Assembly (NCBI GenBank): GCA_029204225.1
Contig: CM055092.1
Location: 85,507,878 to 85,571,877, forward strand
Direction of reading: 5' to 3'
DNA length: 64,000 nucleotides
Origin: Diphasiastrum complanatum
Taxonomy: Eukaryota > Streptophyta > Lycopodiopsida > Lycopodiales > Lycopodiaceae
In this document: positions 1 through 11,479 of the stretch, piece by piece
Layout of the letters: every line of letters begins with the position of its first letter
Position numbering within the stretch: position 1 is the stretch's first letter
Made by a program: the position numbers and the translations under genes
Notes under the pieces: generated by a model
The model's database searches: none
Told to the model about the DNA's origin: nothing
What the model saw: the letters and a program-made list of their open reading frames with translations, nothing else

Positions 1-440
1 TATATGGGTGAATCCTATTGGACCCCAATTTTAGCCTATCATAAGACAAGTGGCCAAGAGGCACTATGGCTGCTATAAATAGCCATCTCCACGAGTATGT
101 ACACATCTCATTTTCATTCTATTGAATGAATGTTAATGCTCTTTGAAGGTCCATCTTCTTCTCTCTCACTTTTTTGTTCATATCTTGCATTTCAGCCACT
201 AGAATTGTGATTTCTTTGTTGCTATGGCTTCACACTGTGAAATGCAGGTTGTAGGCTCTGAAGTACGGACAGGGACAGCAAGTTTCTGTTTGTGGAACGT
301 TATGATCAGATTTTGATGTTTAGTTGATGTTTTAGTATGCTTAACATCACAATTTCTATCATTTTTTCACTCTAGATGTGCATAACTTCCATGGCCAGAT
401 CTTTATGAAACTTTAGCATCTTTTGGATCTGAGTTTTTCA
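1..440 (+). other. Possible decayed LTR or leader of a copia element
   Basis: This stretch precedes a gag remnant on the same strand. A TATA-like word, ctataaatagcc, lies near 73-84 and could be the promoter of a decayed LTR. No second LTR copy and no clear primer binding site were found, so the assignment rests only on position and the TATA-like word. Confidence 0.22.
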
Positions 441-448
441 CACTTCAT

Positions 449-780
449 ATGCCGAAGTCCTTTGCTCAATTAACCTCCATTTTTGGAAACATTGGTCATA
501 CTCATGACATTACAAGCATCAAGACAGCTCTGCTCCAAGAAGAACTAAGGCGCAAAGGTCTATCCTCTGAAGGCTCACACAATGGGAATGACACTGCCGT
601 TTATGTGGCAACCAAGAGAAACCTAGTCAAAAGCAAGGGAGAGCACAACAAGGAGGAAGGAGCCAAGTGCAACTACTGTTAAAAAACTGGCCATTTTGCA
701 AGTGCTGGAAAAGGTCTGGTGAGAAAACAAATGAAGAAGTGCCATGTTAGCTGAACAAGAGGAAATAGTAGTATCTCTTT
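449..780 (+). pseudogene. copia gag C-terminus with broken zinc knuckle
   Basis: The frame gives 77 residues ending in CNYC and then a stop. The same frame continues as KTGHFASAG. Together these have the spacing of a retroviral-type CCHC zinc knuckle (C-X2-C-X4-H-X4-C) with two lesions: a stop inside the knuckle and the last Cys replaced by Gly. A basic Lys-rich stretch before and after fits the nucleocapsid part of a Ty1/copia Gag. No protease, integrase or RT follows, so this is an isolated fragment. Copia gag origin is an inference from the knuckle and composition. Confidence 0.5.
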
Positions 781-814
781 AGAATTTAATGCTTGTAGGA
801 TTGATTCATTGCTA

Positions 815-960
815 GGATCTCCTCTACTCTCATGCTTTTTGTTCCTTGGCTTGGGGGTGAAGCTTCTAGAGATTGATTGGTTGCTTTTACTTGGGTGGTT
901 TCTCCAACAGTGTGTTCTCTATTGTTTTGTCTTGTAAGCAGGATCTTGAGGAGGCGACTC
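815..960 (+). repeat. Dispersed repeat, copy 1 (partner at 56965-57110)
   Basis: About 145 bp match 56965-57110 in the same orientation, sharing words such as ttgttccttggcttggg, gaagcttctagag and tggtttctcca. Reading frames differ between the copies through small indels, so it does not look coding. The family is not recognised. Confidence 0.5.
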
Positions 961-1010
961 TTACGATGGTGATGGTCAACAATCATCTTCATCAAAGACC
1001 AAAAAAGACA

Positions 1011-1840
1011 AGTAAAAAAGCACGTGTTACTTTTATATATATCTGATTTATTAATCTGATATAGATATTAAATTTCATATAAAATGTTTATTTATAATAT
1101 ACCAAAGGTCTTTTGATAGCTAATTTTGTTTCTAATCCATAAATTTTCTTAAATAAAAAACTCTTTAGTTAGAAAATTTGAAATATAACTAAAAATATAT
1201 ATATTGAATTTTTTTTATATTTCAAAATATTATTCAACAAATGTCGATTGAGACAACAATCTATTTATCATTGTATTCTATGATTTTTATACTAGTTATC
1301 GACATGGATTGAAATTCTTATAGTTGTCTAAATATTAATTTATCGTTGTAATATCACAATATTTAGAAGCAATCTAAAAAAGCTTATATCTCAAGATTGC
1401 TATTAAATTAATATTAAGTTTACAAAAATTTAATTTTAAGTTTGTTATGATTTTGACATGTCTAATTCAGTAGCATAAACTAAATAATAATTAGTGAGTA
1501 AATTTTTAAATAAGTTGTAGAAAATAATATGCAAGTATTATAGATAATTATGAATAAATATTAATCATAAAATTCTGTTAAATTAAGCTTATATTTCAAG
1601 TTTATTTTGCATCATTGTCACAACTATATTCAGTTTTTATGACTTATTTTGATAAAAACTAATAGGGATCACTAAAACATCTATCTTCATATATCTTATT
1701 GCTAAAAAGTCATATCTTCTCGGTAAAAAGTCTATCTCCATATATCTTACGCTCAAAACATCATTTGAATATATTGCTATGGGTTTTGGAAAGCCTACCA
1801 ATATGGGCAGGGAGGAGCGGAGGAGCGGAAATGCGGAATT
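1011..1840. other. AT-rich DNA, nothing recognised
   Basis: Very AT-rich sequence without an ORF of note, without direct repeats longer than a few bases and without a recognisable mobile-element end. Confidence 0.4.
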
Positions 1841-1849
1841 GGTAGCGGA

Positions 1850-2698
1850 TTGGCAGCTATCTCTAATTGCTTGCCCCTCATCTATTCCCCAACTACCTTT
1901 CTACTTTGCTCTTGCAAATTAAGTTACTCACGGTCTTGCTTTAGAAGACAGGAGGTGTAGCTGTTTCAGGCTGACGGCTGAGTGATTTTGGCAGAGTTTT
2001 TTATTCAGAATAGGTTATTCTGCTTAGTGGATTAGTTGTTTTGCAGAACCCGCTTTGATCTGGACAGATTAGTTACTCTTGGTCTTGCTTTAGAAGGTAG
2101 TAGCCACGGCTGCATCAGGCTTCCGGCTAAATGGGTTTGTCAGAGAACTCTATTATGTTTAGGGTTTCTACTTCCTTGTTCTCAGAATTTTTGCAGGAAC
2201 CACTTTGTTTCTCTTCTCAGAGCTACCCCTTGGTCTTCTCTACTTTGTTGCCTCCCTCCTTTTGATATGTTGTGGCTTTCTTCTCTGTGTTTTTCAACAC
2301 TTCCCCTCTGTTTACTCGTCCTCTGCACTTGTTGCTCCATTCCACTTTACCTGTGCATTGTTCAATTTTAACGGTGTTTTTGAACACTTCTCAATGGTTG
2401 TTTCTGAAAAAGAGGGAAAAGGATTTGGAACTTGGGTGCCGGAAATAATCTGCCCAAAAAAAAAAAAAAAATTCCGGCTGCCAAATTAAGCGGAAGTACT
2501 TCCACTCACTATCTGCTAAAGCTTCGCCAAGGAAAATGCTCTGATGGGAGTTGGTCCTCCTCCAAACTGTGTTGAATGTTGTTGAAGCAAAGAGACGAAA
2601 GCCCTCAGCAAAGAGAGAAAAATCAGCAAGGAAACTGGGCACCCAATCAAAAAATCAGATCTGAAAATCAACAATCAAGAAAGTGCTCTGATACCAAG
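1850..2698 (-). mobile_element. Leader region of a minus-strand LTR element, with internal duplication
   Basis: This region lies just inside the primer site of the LTR at 2699-3180, so on the minus strand it would be the untranslated leader. It contains a direct duplication of about 62 bp with a period near 150 bp: 1920-1982 resembles 2070-2131 (shared core ggtcttgctttagaag). A run of 16 A lies at 2455-2470. Short frames here are not supported as proteins. Confidence 0.35.
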
Positions 2699-3180
2699 TT
2701 ATGATCAAAATCTCAGGTGTTGAATCAATGAAGCATAAAAGACAGCAATAGACTAAAGCCCTACAAGCAATAGACACGACAATAGGTTCTCCCACGAAGA
2801 GCCCAAACAATACCAATCAATAATTTGAAAAATGAGTATATAAATGCCCCTATAAATACCCTACCAATGAACCCTAAAATAGGAATTCAAAAGTAAAGGG
2901 AGGCAAAATGTGGAGGGAAAAGTGCGCCCTCCTACGGGGCCCCACTCCACATATAACCATATAATAAGGGCCCAAGGCCAGTCAATGTCATAAAAAAGGA
3001 CCCAGTGCGGGTCATAAGCATATAAAAAGGCTCTGGGGCCTGTTGCATGACTAATATAAAATGCGTAACCAGAAATATACATAATCAACAGTAAATGTAA
3101 AGAGGCCTGCGGAATATATGCAAAGTAGCCCAGTAGGCTTGTATCCTGTAGTCCGTAACTGGTTTTGAATTTAGATAGAA
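2699..3180 (-). mobile_element. LTR-like segment with tRNA-Met-type primer site (minus strand)
   Basis: On the minus strand the word tggtatcagagc (complement of 2685-2696) is the typical plant copia primer binding site matching initiator tRNA-Met. The DNA at 2699 and above is therefore the 3' part of a 5' LTR. TATA-like words on the minus strand near 2838-2866 fit an LTR promoter. The outer LTR border was not determined and no second LTR of this family was found. Confidence 0.45.
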
Positions 3181-3617
3181 ATCTAAATGAAAGTAAAGCT
3201 CAAGCATATTTATTACATTTTAGTATTGCATATATACTTTCTCAATGGTATTGCATGTCCCTCTTATGCGCTTTACTCTTCTCCCTTGAAAGCTTATGGA
3301 TTTATCACCTTCAACTAGACCTTTTTCAGCTCACCTTTCACTCTTCACTAAGCACTAACCATTGACTATTTAATAAAACACTCAACTTTCACTCTTCATC
3401 GCTTCAACTAACACTCTCCTGATATTGGTGGGGACTCACCTCTCACTCATGTAAAGTAGTGGGGGTCAACATAGAAGAGAGAGTATGGAATCATAAAATG
3501 ATTTTTATATTGGAAAATTGCTAATTAATATATATGCTGCGTTCTTCTCTCTTCTCTAGTTCCCTCTCCCTCTCCCTCTTTGTTTTAATGTGAGTGAGTG
3601 AGTGAGTGAGTGAGTGA

Positions 3618-3652
<35 letters not shown>

Positions 3653-4010
3653 CGCGCGCCGCAAGCACATATATATCTATATATATATTTAAACTTACAT
3701 ACACTTTTGTATGCATGGTTGAGGGGCCCAAGCATCCTCCTTTCCTCACCCTTTTTTAACTAAAAATTTGGGAAGGAGGATGGATGTATGTGTTAAAAAG
3801 ATGCATGGCCTTCCTCCCCAAGCATGCATCTAAGGGGCCCACTCCAAATTCAAATTACCCTTTACCAACACACATAGTGTTTTGAAGTGCATGTACATAC
3901 TTTCATGGTGAAAGGTGTTAAACAAATGGGACTTTAATTATCAAGAATTTGAAGTGTGATGTAAGGATTTTTTAAATTATCAGTCTTTCCACGGGAAAAG
4001 CTAAAATAAA
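3181..4010. other. Non-coding DNA with microsatellites
   Basis: No gene is seen. The region contains the GTGA/GT tract annotated separately and short AT-rich stretches. Words such as atgcatgg and gggccc recur at 3710-3840 without forming a regular repeat. Confidence 0.35.
3591..3662 (+). repeat. Compound microsatellite (GTGA)n-(GT)n-(GC)n
   Basis: Roughly nine GTGA units run directly into about 12 GT units and end in a short GC-rich alternating tract. The purine-pyrimidine alternation of the GT/GC part is the kind of sequence that can adopt Z-DNA. Confidence 0.9.
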
Positions 4011-4080
4011 AATGCATTTCTATGAAAGAAAAATCGGTTGTGAAGGGCTGGGAAGGCTTCAAAATGCAAGCCTAGTGGGT

Positions 4081-4092
4081 CTCTCTCACAAA

Positions 4093-4148
<56 letters not shown>
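4081..4148 (+). repeat. (CT)n microsatellite at the head of a tandem array
   Basis: An almost pure CT tract. Shorter CT runs (about 8-16 bases) recur at 4405, 4592, 5350 and 5560, each marking the start of a higher-order unit of the array that follows. Confidence 0.9.
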
Positions 4149-4150
<2 letters not shown>

Positions 4151-5882
4151 GCACTCAAGCCTGCATGGCAATCCTACTGGTGCATAGCTTAATTGGCTTG
4201 CCACACAAGCCTATGTCAAGCCTATGTGACAGACTCCAACACGCTTGCATGACAGACATCAAGCCTATGTCATGCCTATATGACTTGCCACACAAACCTA
4301 TGATAGGCCAACATGGCTTGCCACATGGCAAGTCCCAAGCCTACATGTTTTGTCTCATGATATGCCTACGTGGCTTGCCATGTGACAACTTGTGAGCGCC
4401 ATCTCCCTCTCTCTCTCTAGGTCCACTCAAGCCTATATGGCGAGCTTGGTTGGCTTGCCACACAAGCCTATGACAAGCCTATGTGGTAGCTTGCAACATG
4501 ATTGCATGGTAGACATCAAACCTATGCCATGCCTATGTGGCCTACCACGCAAGCCTATGGTAGGCTTGCATGGCAACTTTTAAGCCCACCTATATCTCTC
4601 TCTCTAGGTCCACTCAAACCTACATGGTAGAGCATGGTTGGCTTGCCATACAAGCCTATGGTAGACCTATATGCTTGCCACATGGCAAACCTCAAGCCTG
4701 CATGATTTGCCATGTGGCAGACCTACGTGGCTTGTCATGTGGTAGTGTGCGACAGGCCTAGCAGATAGTAGACTATGTAGGTAGAGCCTAATTGTCTTGC
4801 CAGCCTATGATGGGCGACTTTGGCTTGCCACATGGCTAACCCCAAGCGTACATGATTTGCCATGTGGCAGCCATACGTGTTTTGCCACGTGACAGCCTAT
4901 GACAAGCTTGGTAAATAGTAGGTCTATGTGGCCTATTACACAAGCCTATGGTATGCCATCTGGCAAGCCACACAAGCCTATGGTAGGCCTATGTGGCTTG
5001 CCACATGGCAACTTTTGAGCCCCACCTCTTTTCTCGCTACATCCACTCAGGCCTACGTAGCAAAGCCTAGTTGGCTTGCCACACAAGCCTATGTTAGACC
5101 TACGTGATTTGCCATATGGCAAACCCTAAGCTTGCAAGACTTTCCACGTGGTATACCTACGTGGCTTTCCACGTGGTAGCCTATGACAAGATTGGCAGAT
5201 AGTAGATCTATGACATGCTTGTGTGGCTTGCTACACAAGCCTATGGTAATCCTACGTTGCTTACGACATGGAAAGTATCAACCCTACATGTTTTTCCACG
5301 TGGCAAGCCTACATGGCTTGCCACGTGGTAGCTTGCAAGCTCCCCTTTCTCTCTCCATGTCCACTCAAGCCTACGTGCTAGAGCCTGGTTGGCTTGCAAC
5401 ACAAGCCTATGGCAAGCCTATGTGACAATCTACAACATGCTTGGAAGGCAAACATGAGGCTTATGCCATGTCTATGTGGGGTCTGCCATACAAGCCTATG
5501 GTAGGCCTACATGGCTTGCCATGTGTCAGCTTTTGAGCCCACCTCTCTATATCTTTCTCTCTCTGAGTCCACTCAGGCCTTTATGGTAGAGCTTTGTTGG
5601 CTTGCCGCACAAGTCTATGGTATGTCGACATGGCTTGCCATGTGGCAAACCCCAAGCTTGCATGATTTTCCATGTGGTAGACCTACTTGGCTTGTCTATG
5701 ATAGGCTTGCTGGATAATAGGCCTATGTGGCCTACCACTCAAGCCTATGGTAGGCCATGTGACAAGCCACACAAGCTTATAATAGGCCTACATGGCTTGC
5801 CACATGGACAGTCCCAAGCCTATATGGTTTTCCATGTGGTAGGCCTATGTGGCTTGCCATGTGGCAACTTTCGAGGCCCAAA
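4140..5882 (+). repeat. Degenerate tandem array of inverted-repeat words
   Basis: About 1.7 kb is built from a few recurring words: ggcttgccacatggcaa, aagcctatggtaggcc and cctacgtgg. Two are inverted repeats: TTGCCA-CA-TGGCAA and GCCTA-TGG-TAGGC. Some units carry CCACGTGG, a perfect palindrome with the CACGTG core. At least six higher-order units start with a CT-rich run plus ccactcaagcct, at about 4145, 4405, 4600, 5040, 5355 and 5560, with unequal lengths of roughly 195-440 bp. Frames through the array merely translate the repeat and are not genes. Confidence 0.85.
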
Positions 5883-6388
5883 TCTGATGGTCTAAATCGG
5901 ACTGCAGCAAGAATAACATTGTCTCATATTCAGTACAACTGTATGTTTCCGGCTTTGATAAGTAGAATAATTGGTGGTGTAAATTCTCCAAGTTATTTAC
6001 TGGATGGCTTAACTACTTATGCAAATCTATTCTCATAGAGTATTGGAACTATATGGATTCACTGCTATGGCTTGTGTAATTAGAGGGGTCTCTAATTCGA
6101 TTCAGTGCTAATTGTATAAAGTTGTATGCAAAAGACAATCAGATATATTGGAATGATGTGTAAATTAATTAAACATTTAAACTATGAACAACAGACAGTA
6201 CTGGCCGCCTAACAAGAACATTTGTTGATGACCAATTTAACATTAATTTCACTATATGAACCTTTTTATTAAATATTAACTAGAATTACGTTTGGAGAAC
6301 GATATCATATATACTACTCAAAATCTAGCAAATTGAGTTCAAGAGGTTATGACATAAGCTAAATTTTGGTGCCATTGCTGGGAATCGG
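5883..6388 (+). mobile_element. Possible decayed LTR followed by TTGGTGCC-type primer site
   Basis: At 6366-6383 the sequence ttggtgccattgctggg is a decayed form of the ttggcgccgttgccggg word that commonly follows the 5' LTR of plant Ty3-type elements. An undamaged version occurs on the minus strand at 15258-15272. The preceding 480 bp would then be LTR, but no second LTR copy was found. A short frame at 5890-6038 is not recognised. Confidence 0.3.
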
Positions 6389-7385
6389 AATTCGTTTTTG
6401 TTAATGATAAAGGTATTATGTAGTGGTGCAAGGAGCCTGAATCAAGATGTCAAACTCCGTCTATTTCTGCAGACTGTGTAAAAATACTTGTAATTCTATA
6501 GACTGTGTAAAACAGGGAAAAATCCACAGAACTGAATAAACAGTTGGATGAAAATTAAAAATCGATTAGTCGATTAGTAGGAAGGAGAATAATCCAACAA
6601 TCCAGAATGCAGCTTGAACGTTATGCGGCTCATAGAACTCGATCAAAGTGGTGAGCTCAATAGCATCATATATTAAGAGTTTGGCATTGTGCAAGTTTGC
6701 GCATCAGTTCTTAGACAACAGTAGACTAGGCCGATGATCCATCGCTCTCATGAAAGATGGAATTCTCAGAATGATAAAGGTGCCATTCCCATGAAGCTTT
6801 TATGTGCTCAAGTGACCAATGCTCTAAGAAACAGGATGATCCATAGTTGCTAACATTGCTCACAGAGTTCCGGCAATAGTGTTCAACTCAACTCAAAGGA
6901 CCTCATATCATGCAACAATATACAAAACATATAGCTAAGCTTTATGACTTAATCTTCATGCATGCAAAAGGTATACATGAACGGGTGCACTGGAATCGGA
7001 TCACCGATACTCATACTCTTCTGCTATCTGTAGGCTTACATCAGTGTGTTGAGTTACATGTAGAAAATAAGAAACCCATTTCATACTAGGAACTATACTC
7101 AGGAAGACAGATGAACATTCACGAAGAAGACTTTCTCATAGAAAATATACACTAAAGATATTAGACTCCCATCTAACGTGAGGAACAAAAGATCACCATC
7201 GCACCTTAGGAACTGCGTGAAAAACTCATAAGCATAATGATACAAAAAAGATAGAGTCAAGAGCTCTTTGCATGTGGCTTGCCATGCATGTATATCCTTC
7301 AAAGGATGAAGGCCCATCCTTTCAATTTTTCATTTCATTCTACCCTTTGACCTTTCAACATTTCATTTCCAAGGGTTCATTTGAT
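6389..7385. other. No gene recognised; shares a segment with 14880-15010
   Basis: No supported ORF. Around 6475-6600 the sequence resembles 14890-15010 in the same orientation (actgtgta, acagaactg, ggatgaa, attaaaa). Both segments lie near TTGGCGCC-type primer sites, so this may be leader or internal DNA of that element family. Confidence 0.35.
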
Positions 7386-7658
7386 CACTAATTGCTATTT
7401 TTGAATACACACGTGTGAAATACAGTACGGTACTGTAATTGTATGGAAACATTACTTTATGTTTTAGTTCATGTATGATCAAGATCTATTAGAGTTTCAT
7501 GTATGATCAAGATCTATTAGAGTTTGCATCTCAATCTTAGTGTAGATGCTGATTTTTCTACAATGGCAAGATTGGTGAGTTGCTTTGTTTTGTAACCAAA
7601 GATCAATTTGTAGGTTTGGATCTTAATGATTCTCAAATCTTTCACATGGTATTAGAGC
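7386..7658 (+). mobile_element. Copia A 5' LTR (3' portion) and primer binding site
   Basis: About 260 bp match the 3' part of the LTR at 37794-38440 (other strand) and resemble that at 44333-44985. Shared words include cacacgtgtga, tagatgctgatttttctac and aaccaaagatc. The LTR ends ttcaca at 7646, followed by the primer site tggtattagagc (7647-7658). The 5' part is missing. A 28 bp tandem duplication at 7469-7496/7497-7524 is private to this copy. Confidence 0.7.
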
Positions 7659-8112
7659 TTGTGTTTTAGATTATAAAGAAAGCAATCAAATCTATCAATG
7701 ATTTGGAGAAGATATCAATGCTAGAGCATGCTAGATTGGATTCTACACCAAAATCGAGTTTCTTGCATATGTAGATTAGATCTTTTGTAGATCAAAACCT
7801 TATATAGAGTTATAATCTTGATCAATTTTGATTTCTCACATAGTAGTGGCTAATAGATTGCATATCAAGTTTTTGGCATTTGCATGTAGATTTTGAAATA
7901 ATCATTTTTTTGTGATTTTGTCTAAACCCTAATTTTGATTGGATCTCTAGATAGTGAGGTTGTTGGACTTCATTTGAGTGTGTTTTAATCTCAGAAAAGA
8001 GAATTGAGAAATTTTATATTCTTGTGATTTCCTTTGGAAAACATTTGTTGTTGTTCAAAGGACTGCTTTGTGTATTGAAACAGCTTTAAAGAGAGGATCG
8101 GATCATTTCTAC
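7659..8112 (+). mobile_element. Copia A untranslated leader
   Basis: This sequence lies between the primer site and gag and matches 37208-37780 on the other strand (shared words include gagcttgtgttttagatt and agagcatgct). It contains no ORF of note. Confidence 0.55.
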
Positions 8113-9267
8113 ATGGCTACATCAAGTGGAGTCATGTTGGAAGCCAATGATAGGCTTACCTCAAATAACCATTCATTGTGGAAAGTGAGGATGGAATTAC
8201 TTTTTGAGATGAATGATGTTCTGGATATTGTTGTAGGTTTGGAGGAAAGACTAGCAACACAACAAGATCAATTGAGGTATGGAAAGAGGGCCAAGAAGGT
8301 GTAGAAGATGAATGTTACCAATGAGCTTCTCAAGGAAGTTGGTAAGAGTACTTTATCAAAGGATATTTGGTTGAAGAAGGTTTACGAATCCAAGTCTACT
8401 TCTAGAATGTTGAGCCTAAGAAGGCAAATCTTTTCTTGTTTGCAAAAGAAGGAAGAAAGTCCAAATACTTTTATTTTGATAGTGAAAGCATTGAATGATG
8501 AGTTGGCTTGCATTGATGAGATCATTAAGGAAGGAGAGCTTGTTCAAGTTATTCTTAATGGATTGTTGGATTCTCATGCTACCATTGTTCAAAGTCTTGC
8601 TATTCAAAAAACTTTGCCAAATTTTATTGATCTTCAAGAGATCTTGATCAATAAAGAATATAGGCTTCAAGCAAGAGGTGGATTTTCATCAACATCTCAA
8701 GTTGGAGAGGAGGCTATATTCATTAAAGGCAAATTCAAGGGCAAAAGCAAAAGTAAGTGGTCTAAAGGGCAAGATCAAGTGCATGTTTCTTCAAATGGCA
8801 AAAATAAGGATAGATCAAAACTCAAGTGCTTCTATTGCGGCATCAAAAGACACTTTGTAAGTGAGTGCTACAAGAAGAAGAGAGATCAAGGAGACAAGCA
8901 AGGTAATCTTACTCTTGATGAGGATGGTTTGGATGTTCAAGATGCAAATAATGATGCTTCTGTGATGTCATCATATATGCTTGCTAATGATGGAGATCTA
9001 GATCCATGGTGGATTGATAGTGGAGCAAGTTCACATTTGACTTTTCACAAAGAGTACTTCACTTCTTTGTTGGCATATGGAGATGACAAGAGGGTGATCT
9101 ACACGACCAATGATGGTGAGTGTGCAATCAAAGGGATTGGCACAATTCCTATTTCTCTCTCTACAAATAGGAATGTTCATTTGAAAGATGTCTTGTTTAT
9201 TCCATCTATTATCATTTGGAGGATGTCTTGTTTATTCCATCTATTACCAAGAATTTGCTTAGTGTGA
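8113..9267 (+). pseudogene. Copia A gag-protease, interrupted by a stop
   Basis: The product would start at MATSSGVMLEAND (8113), the same start as the minus-strand copy at 37207. One in-frame TAG at 8302-8304 splits it. Order: capsid-like region with the NGLLDSHATIVQSL segment, basic linker rich in Lys-Ser-Lys, a CCHC zinc knuckle (CFYCGIKRHFVSEC, near 8827-8868), then the aspartic protease motif WWIDSGASSHLTF (near 9010-9048) with its catalytic DSG intact. The frame ends at 9267 shortly after KDVLFIPSI, where a partial local duplication of about 27 bp (ggatgtcttgtttattcc) destroys the frame. Ty1/copia Gag normally forms the particle, and the protease cleaves Gag-Pol. The leading stop and trailing frameshift make this copy defective. 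Confidence 0.8.
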
Positions 9268-9685
9268 GTCAATTTCTAAGTAAACTCTCAAAGTTGAGTT
9301 TAATGGAGACGCTTGTATGATCAAAAGTAAGGATATCTTGATTGGAAAAGTTAAAAGACAAGGAAAGTTGTTGAAACTAGATGTTTGTCTTATTGCTAAC
9401 CAAGTTGATTGTGTTGCAAGAGAGCACACAAATACCTATTCAAGAGGTTTTGCATAAAAGGATGGGACACCTCAACTTCAAGTCATTGGAGATAATGGCT
9501 AGACAACAAGTTCTGATAGGTCTTTCCAAGTTTCTTAAAAAGTATCAATCATGTTTGTGAGTCTTGTGCTTTGTCAAAGTCACATAGACTATCTTATACT
9601 AGATCTACAAAGCCTTTTCAAATGATACATTCGGATATTCAGGGAATTACTACAATTAGCAATAGTGGAGCTAAGATGTATGTAA
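9268..9685 (+). pseudogene. Copia A pre-integrase remnant
   Basis: Across frameshifts the translation matches the gag-pre-integrase zone seen at 19692-20000 and 41176-41517: the segments MGHLNFKSLE and KSHRLSYTRS are recognisable in relatives. It stops at the first bases of the integrase core (gctaagatgtatgtaacttt), where a CT-rich microsatellite joins it to RNase H sequence, so nearly all of integrase and RT are deleted. Confidence 0.6.
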
Positions 9686-9704
9686 CTTTCTCTCTCTATC
9701 CTCT

Positions 9705-9853
9705 ATCTCTCTATCCTCTTGTGAAGCCGACTATAAAGCATTGACATCAATAACCAAGGAGGTTCTATGGCTCAAAAGACTTTTCGAGGAGCTTCATGTG
9801 ATCAAGGCCGAGGAGACTCCATGCATTTATTGTGATAATCAAGCATCACTCTA
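9705..9853 (+). pseudogene. Copia RNase H fragment
   Basis: The frame reads EADYKALTSITKEVLWLKRL and CDNQASL, the standard copia RNase H region (the E-A-E-Y/D-Y-K-A-L block and the catalytic C-D-N-Q block). It is joined to the pre-integrase remnant across ctctctatcctctatctc, implying a large internal deletion. It ends at a stop just after the CDNQ motif. Confidence 0.7.
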
Positions 9854-9855
9854 GC

Positions 9856-10578
9856 TATTTGATCTAAGTTAATTTGTACATAACTTGGTATCACACTTGT
9901 GGAGCTTGTTCCCATGTGTGGATGGTAGTCATAAATGGTAGTTAGATTGATTGACTCAAGTATGAACTAGTTAGAAGATAGTGAAGTAGAAAATTGCCAT
10001 GTGGCACCATTGCATTGATAGATCATCCATTCCCATGTGAATGAGACATGTTTTCCACATGTGAGAGGCTGTTCCCACATGTGTATATCTGGAAAATATC
10101 AGTAGGATTTGATCTTACAAGTTCCTATAAGTTAGGAGAAATCACCTCAAACCAAGCAAATCAAGGTGAGGCAATGGCACCAGTTACGATTCAACGAGGT
10201 GGGGGTTTATCTTGCATTTATTGGTTGATCTAGGATGATGTGACATTCTCCACACATGCTAGACATGTTGACTCAACATACCAGGTCGAAATGTGCTTGA
10301 TCGATAAGATCATCATTGTAAATAATCTTTCACAATTACTTTTTAAGTTCAACGGTAACACCTTTGCTTGGTTCTAGAGTTATCAGGCCGATACGTTTAC
10401 AAGCCCTATGTTAAGTACTTAAGTTTTTTTCTTTGTACTTGACAATTAATGATGTGAATAGATGTCTTTTGGCGGTGGTGTGCGTGGGAGCAATTCTACT
10501 TCTTCTTGCCTTGAACTTAATGTTGTGTTTGTCTTATTGAACCGATCCTTCTAAGTTTTTCAAATTTGTACCAGAGCC
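9856..10578 (+). mobile_element. LTR family E with primer site
   Basis: The last 230 bp (about 10330-10560) match 32735-32932 on the minus strand: gttctagagttatcaggcc, gtacttgacaattaatgatg and ttggcggtggtgtg occur in both. A primer-site-like word ttgtaccagagcc follows at 10566-10578. This makes the segment an LTR of a copia-type element different from family A. The 5' border is uncertain. Confidence 0.5.
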
Positions 10579-11479
10579 TCAGGGTGATTGCAATCAGTGG
10601 GCAATGAAGAGAATCAGATTTGAGAAAAACTCTATAATGATGGTGAAGGCTTTGAAAGTAGAGCTATATAGCAGCAATTGGATTCGATTGGCAATTTTGG
10701 TGTATCAAACCAAACGATTAGAGATTTATAAAATTTCTCAAGCATAGGAAAAGCCTTCCACTACACTTGTGTTTTGAGTTCTTGTTGGAATCAGACTCTT
10801 GGGTTAGCAAAAATCTGAATTTTTCAGAGAAGAAATTCTTGAGGAGGAGTTTGCAGTTGGTGTGTGCTCTGTACTCCACCGATTGACGAACTGTTTGTAT
10901 CAGTGCATTGCTTGTAGTGGGGCAACCTCAGTGGAAGAGGTTTTGTCAGAAAGTCATGAAAGAGGCAAAAATTTGCTGAGTATAAGTTTGGATTTCACAG
11001 CACAGAAACACGGATCTGTCCCCACACATAACACTTTTGAAAGCTGTAAAGTGGTGAAGGGCACCCAAGGTGGTTTAAGCTAGCTGTAGAAGGCCGTGGA
11101 GGGTCGGGGGCCAGAGAAGAAGTTGTGTAGATGTAAAGAGAGCACCAAAGGAGCAGCCATAGCTGAAGCTTGAGAGTGAGAAAAGCATTGGATCCGTCGG
11201 CACAACTTGTGCGCTTATTGCTAGTGCAGTGAGATTGATATACTTTGTTGGTGCGTCATGACGAATTCTGCTAAGAAAGATTTTCCATGCTTCCGATAAT
11301 GATGCTAGATGGGATCTACTAGCTCCTTGCAAGTGGCATGACATACAGAAAATCTATGGGAAAATAAGCTCGTATAATGTCTTTCGGATTGTTTCACAAT
11401 CGTTATAGAGAAATGTTTGGGATATTTAGTGTCAGAGATAATCGTGATGTGTGTTCTATTTTGAGAATTAAATTTTTAT
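10579..11479. other. Probable leader of element E; no gene
   Basis: DNA after the E primer site. No copia protein is recognisable. A 73-codon plus frame at 10862 and an 89-codon minus frame at 11344 lack recognisable motifs and overlap on opposite strands, so neither is called. Confidence 0.3.

Noticed and set aside
449-682. Independent host zinc-finger gene
   Set aside because: The single broken CCHC knuckle with Lys-rich flanks fits a copia gag remnant better.
2685-2696. tRNA gene at the gctctgatacca words (2685, 35529, 37781)
   Set aside because: Only about 12 bases match tRNA-Met, as expected for retrotransposon primer sites; no cloverleaf is present.
4012-4395. 127-codon plus-strand frame with Ser-Leu repeats, and the overlapping Arg-Glu repeat frame on the minus strand
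   Set aside because: Both simply translate the CT/GA microsatellite and the tandem array.
4140-5882. CRISPR-like array
   Set aside because: Units are degenerate, of unequal length and lack unique spacers, and the context is a plant nuclear genome.
10862-11344. Two opposite-strand frames of 73 and 89 codons
   Set aside because: They overlap, have no motif and lie in probable leader DNA of an LTR element.
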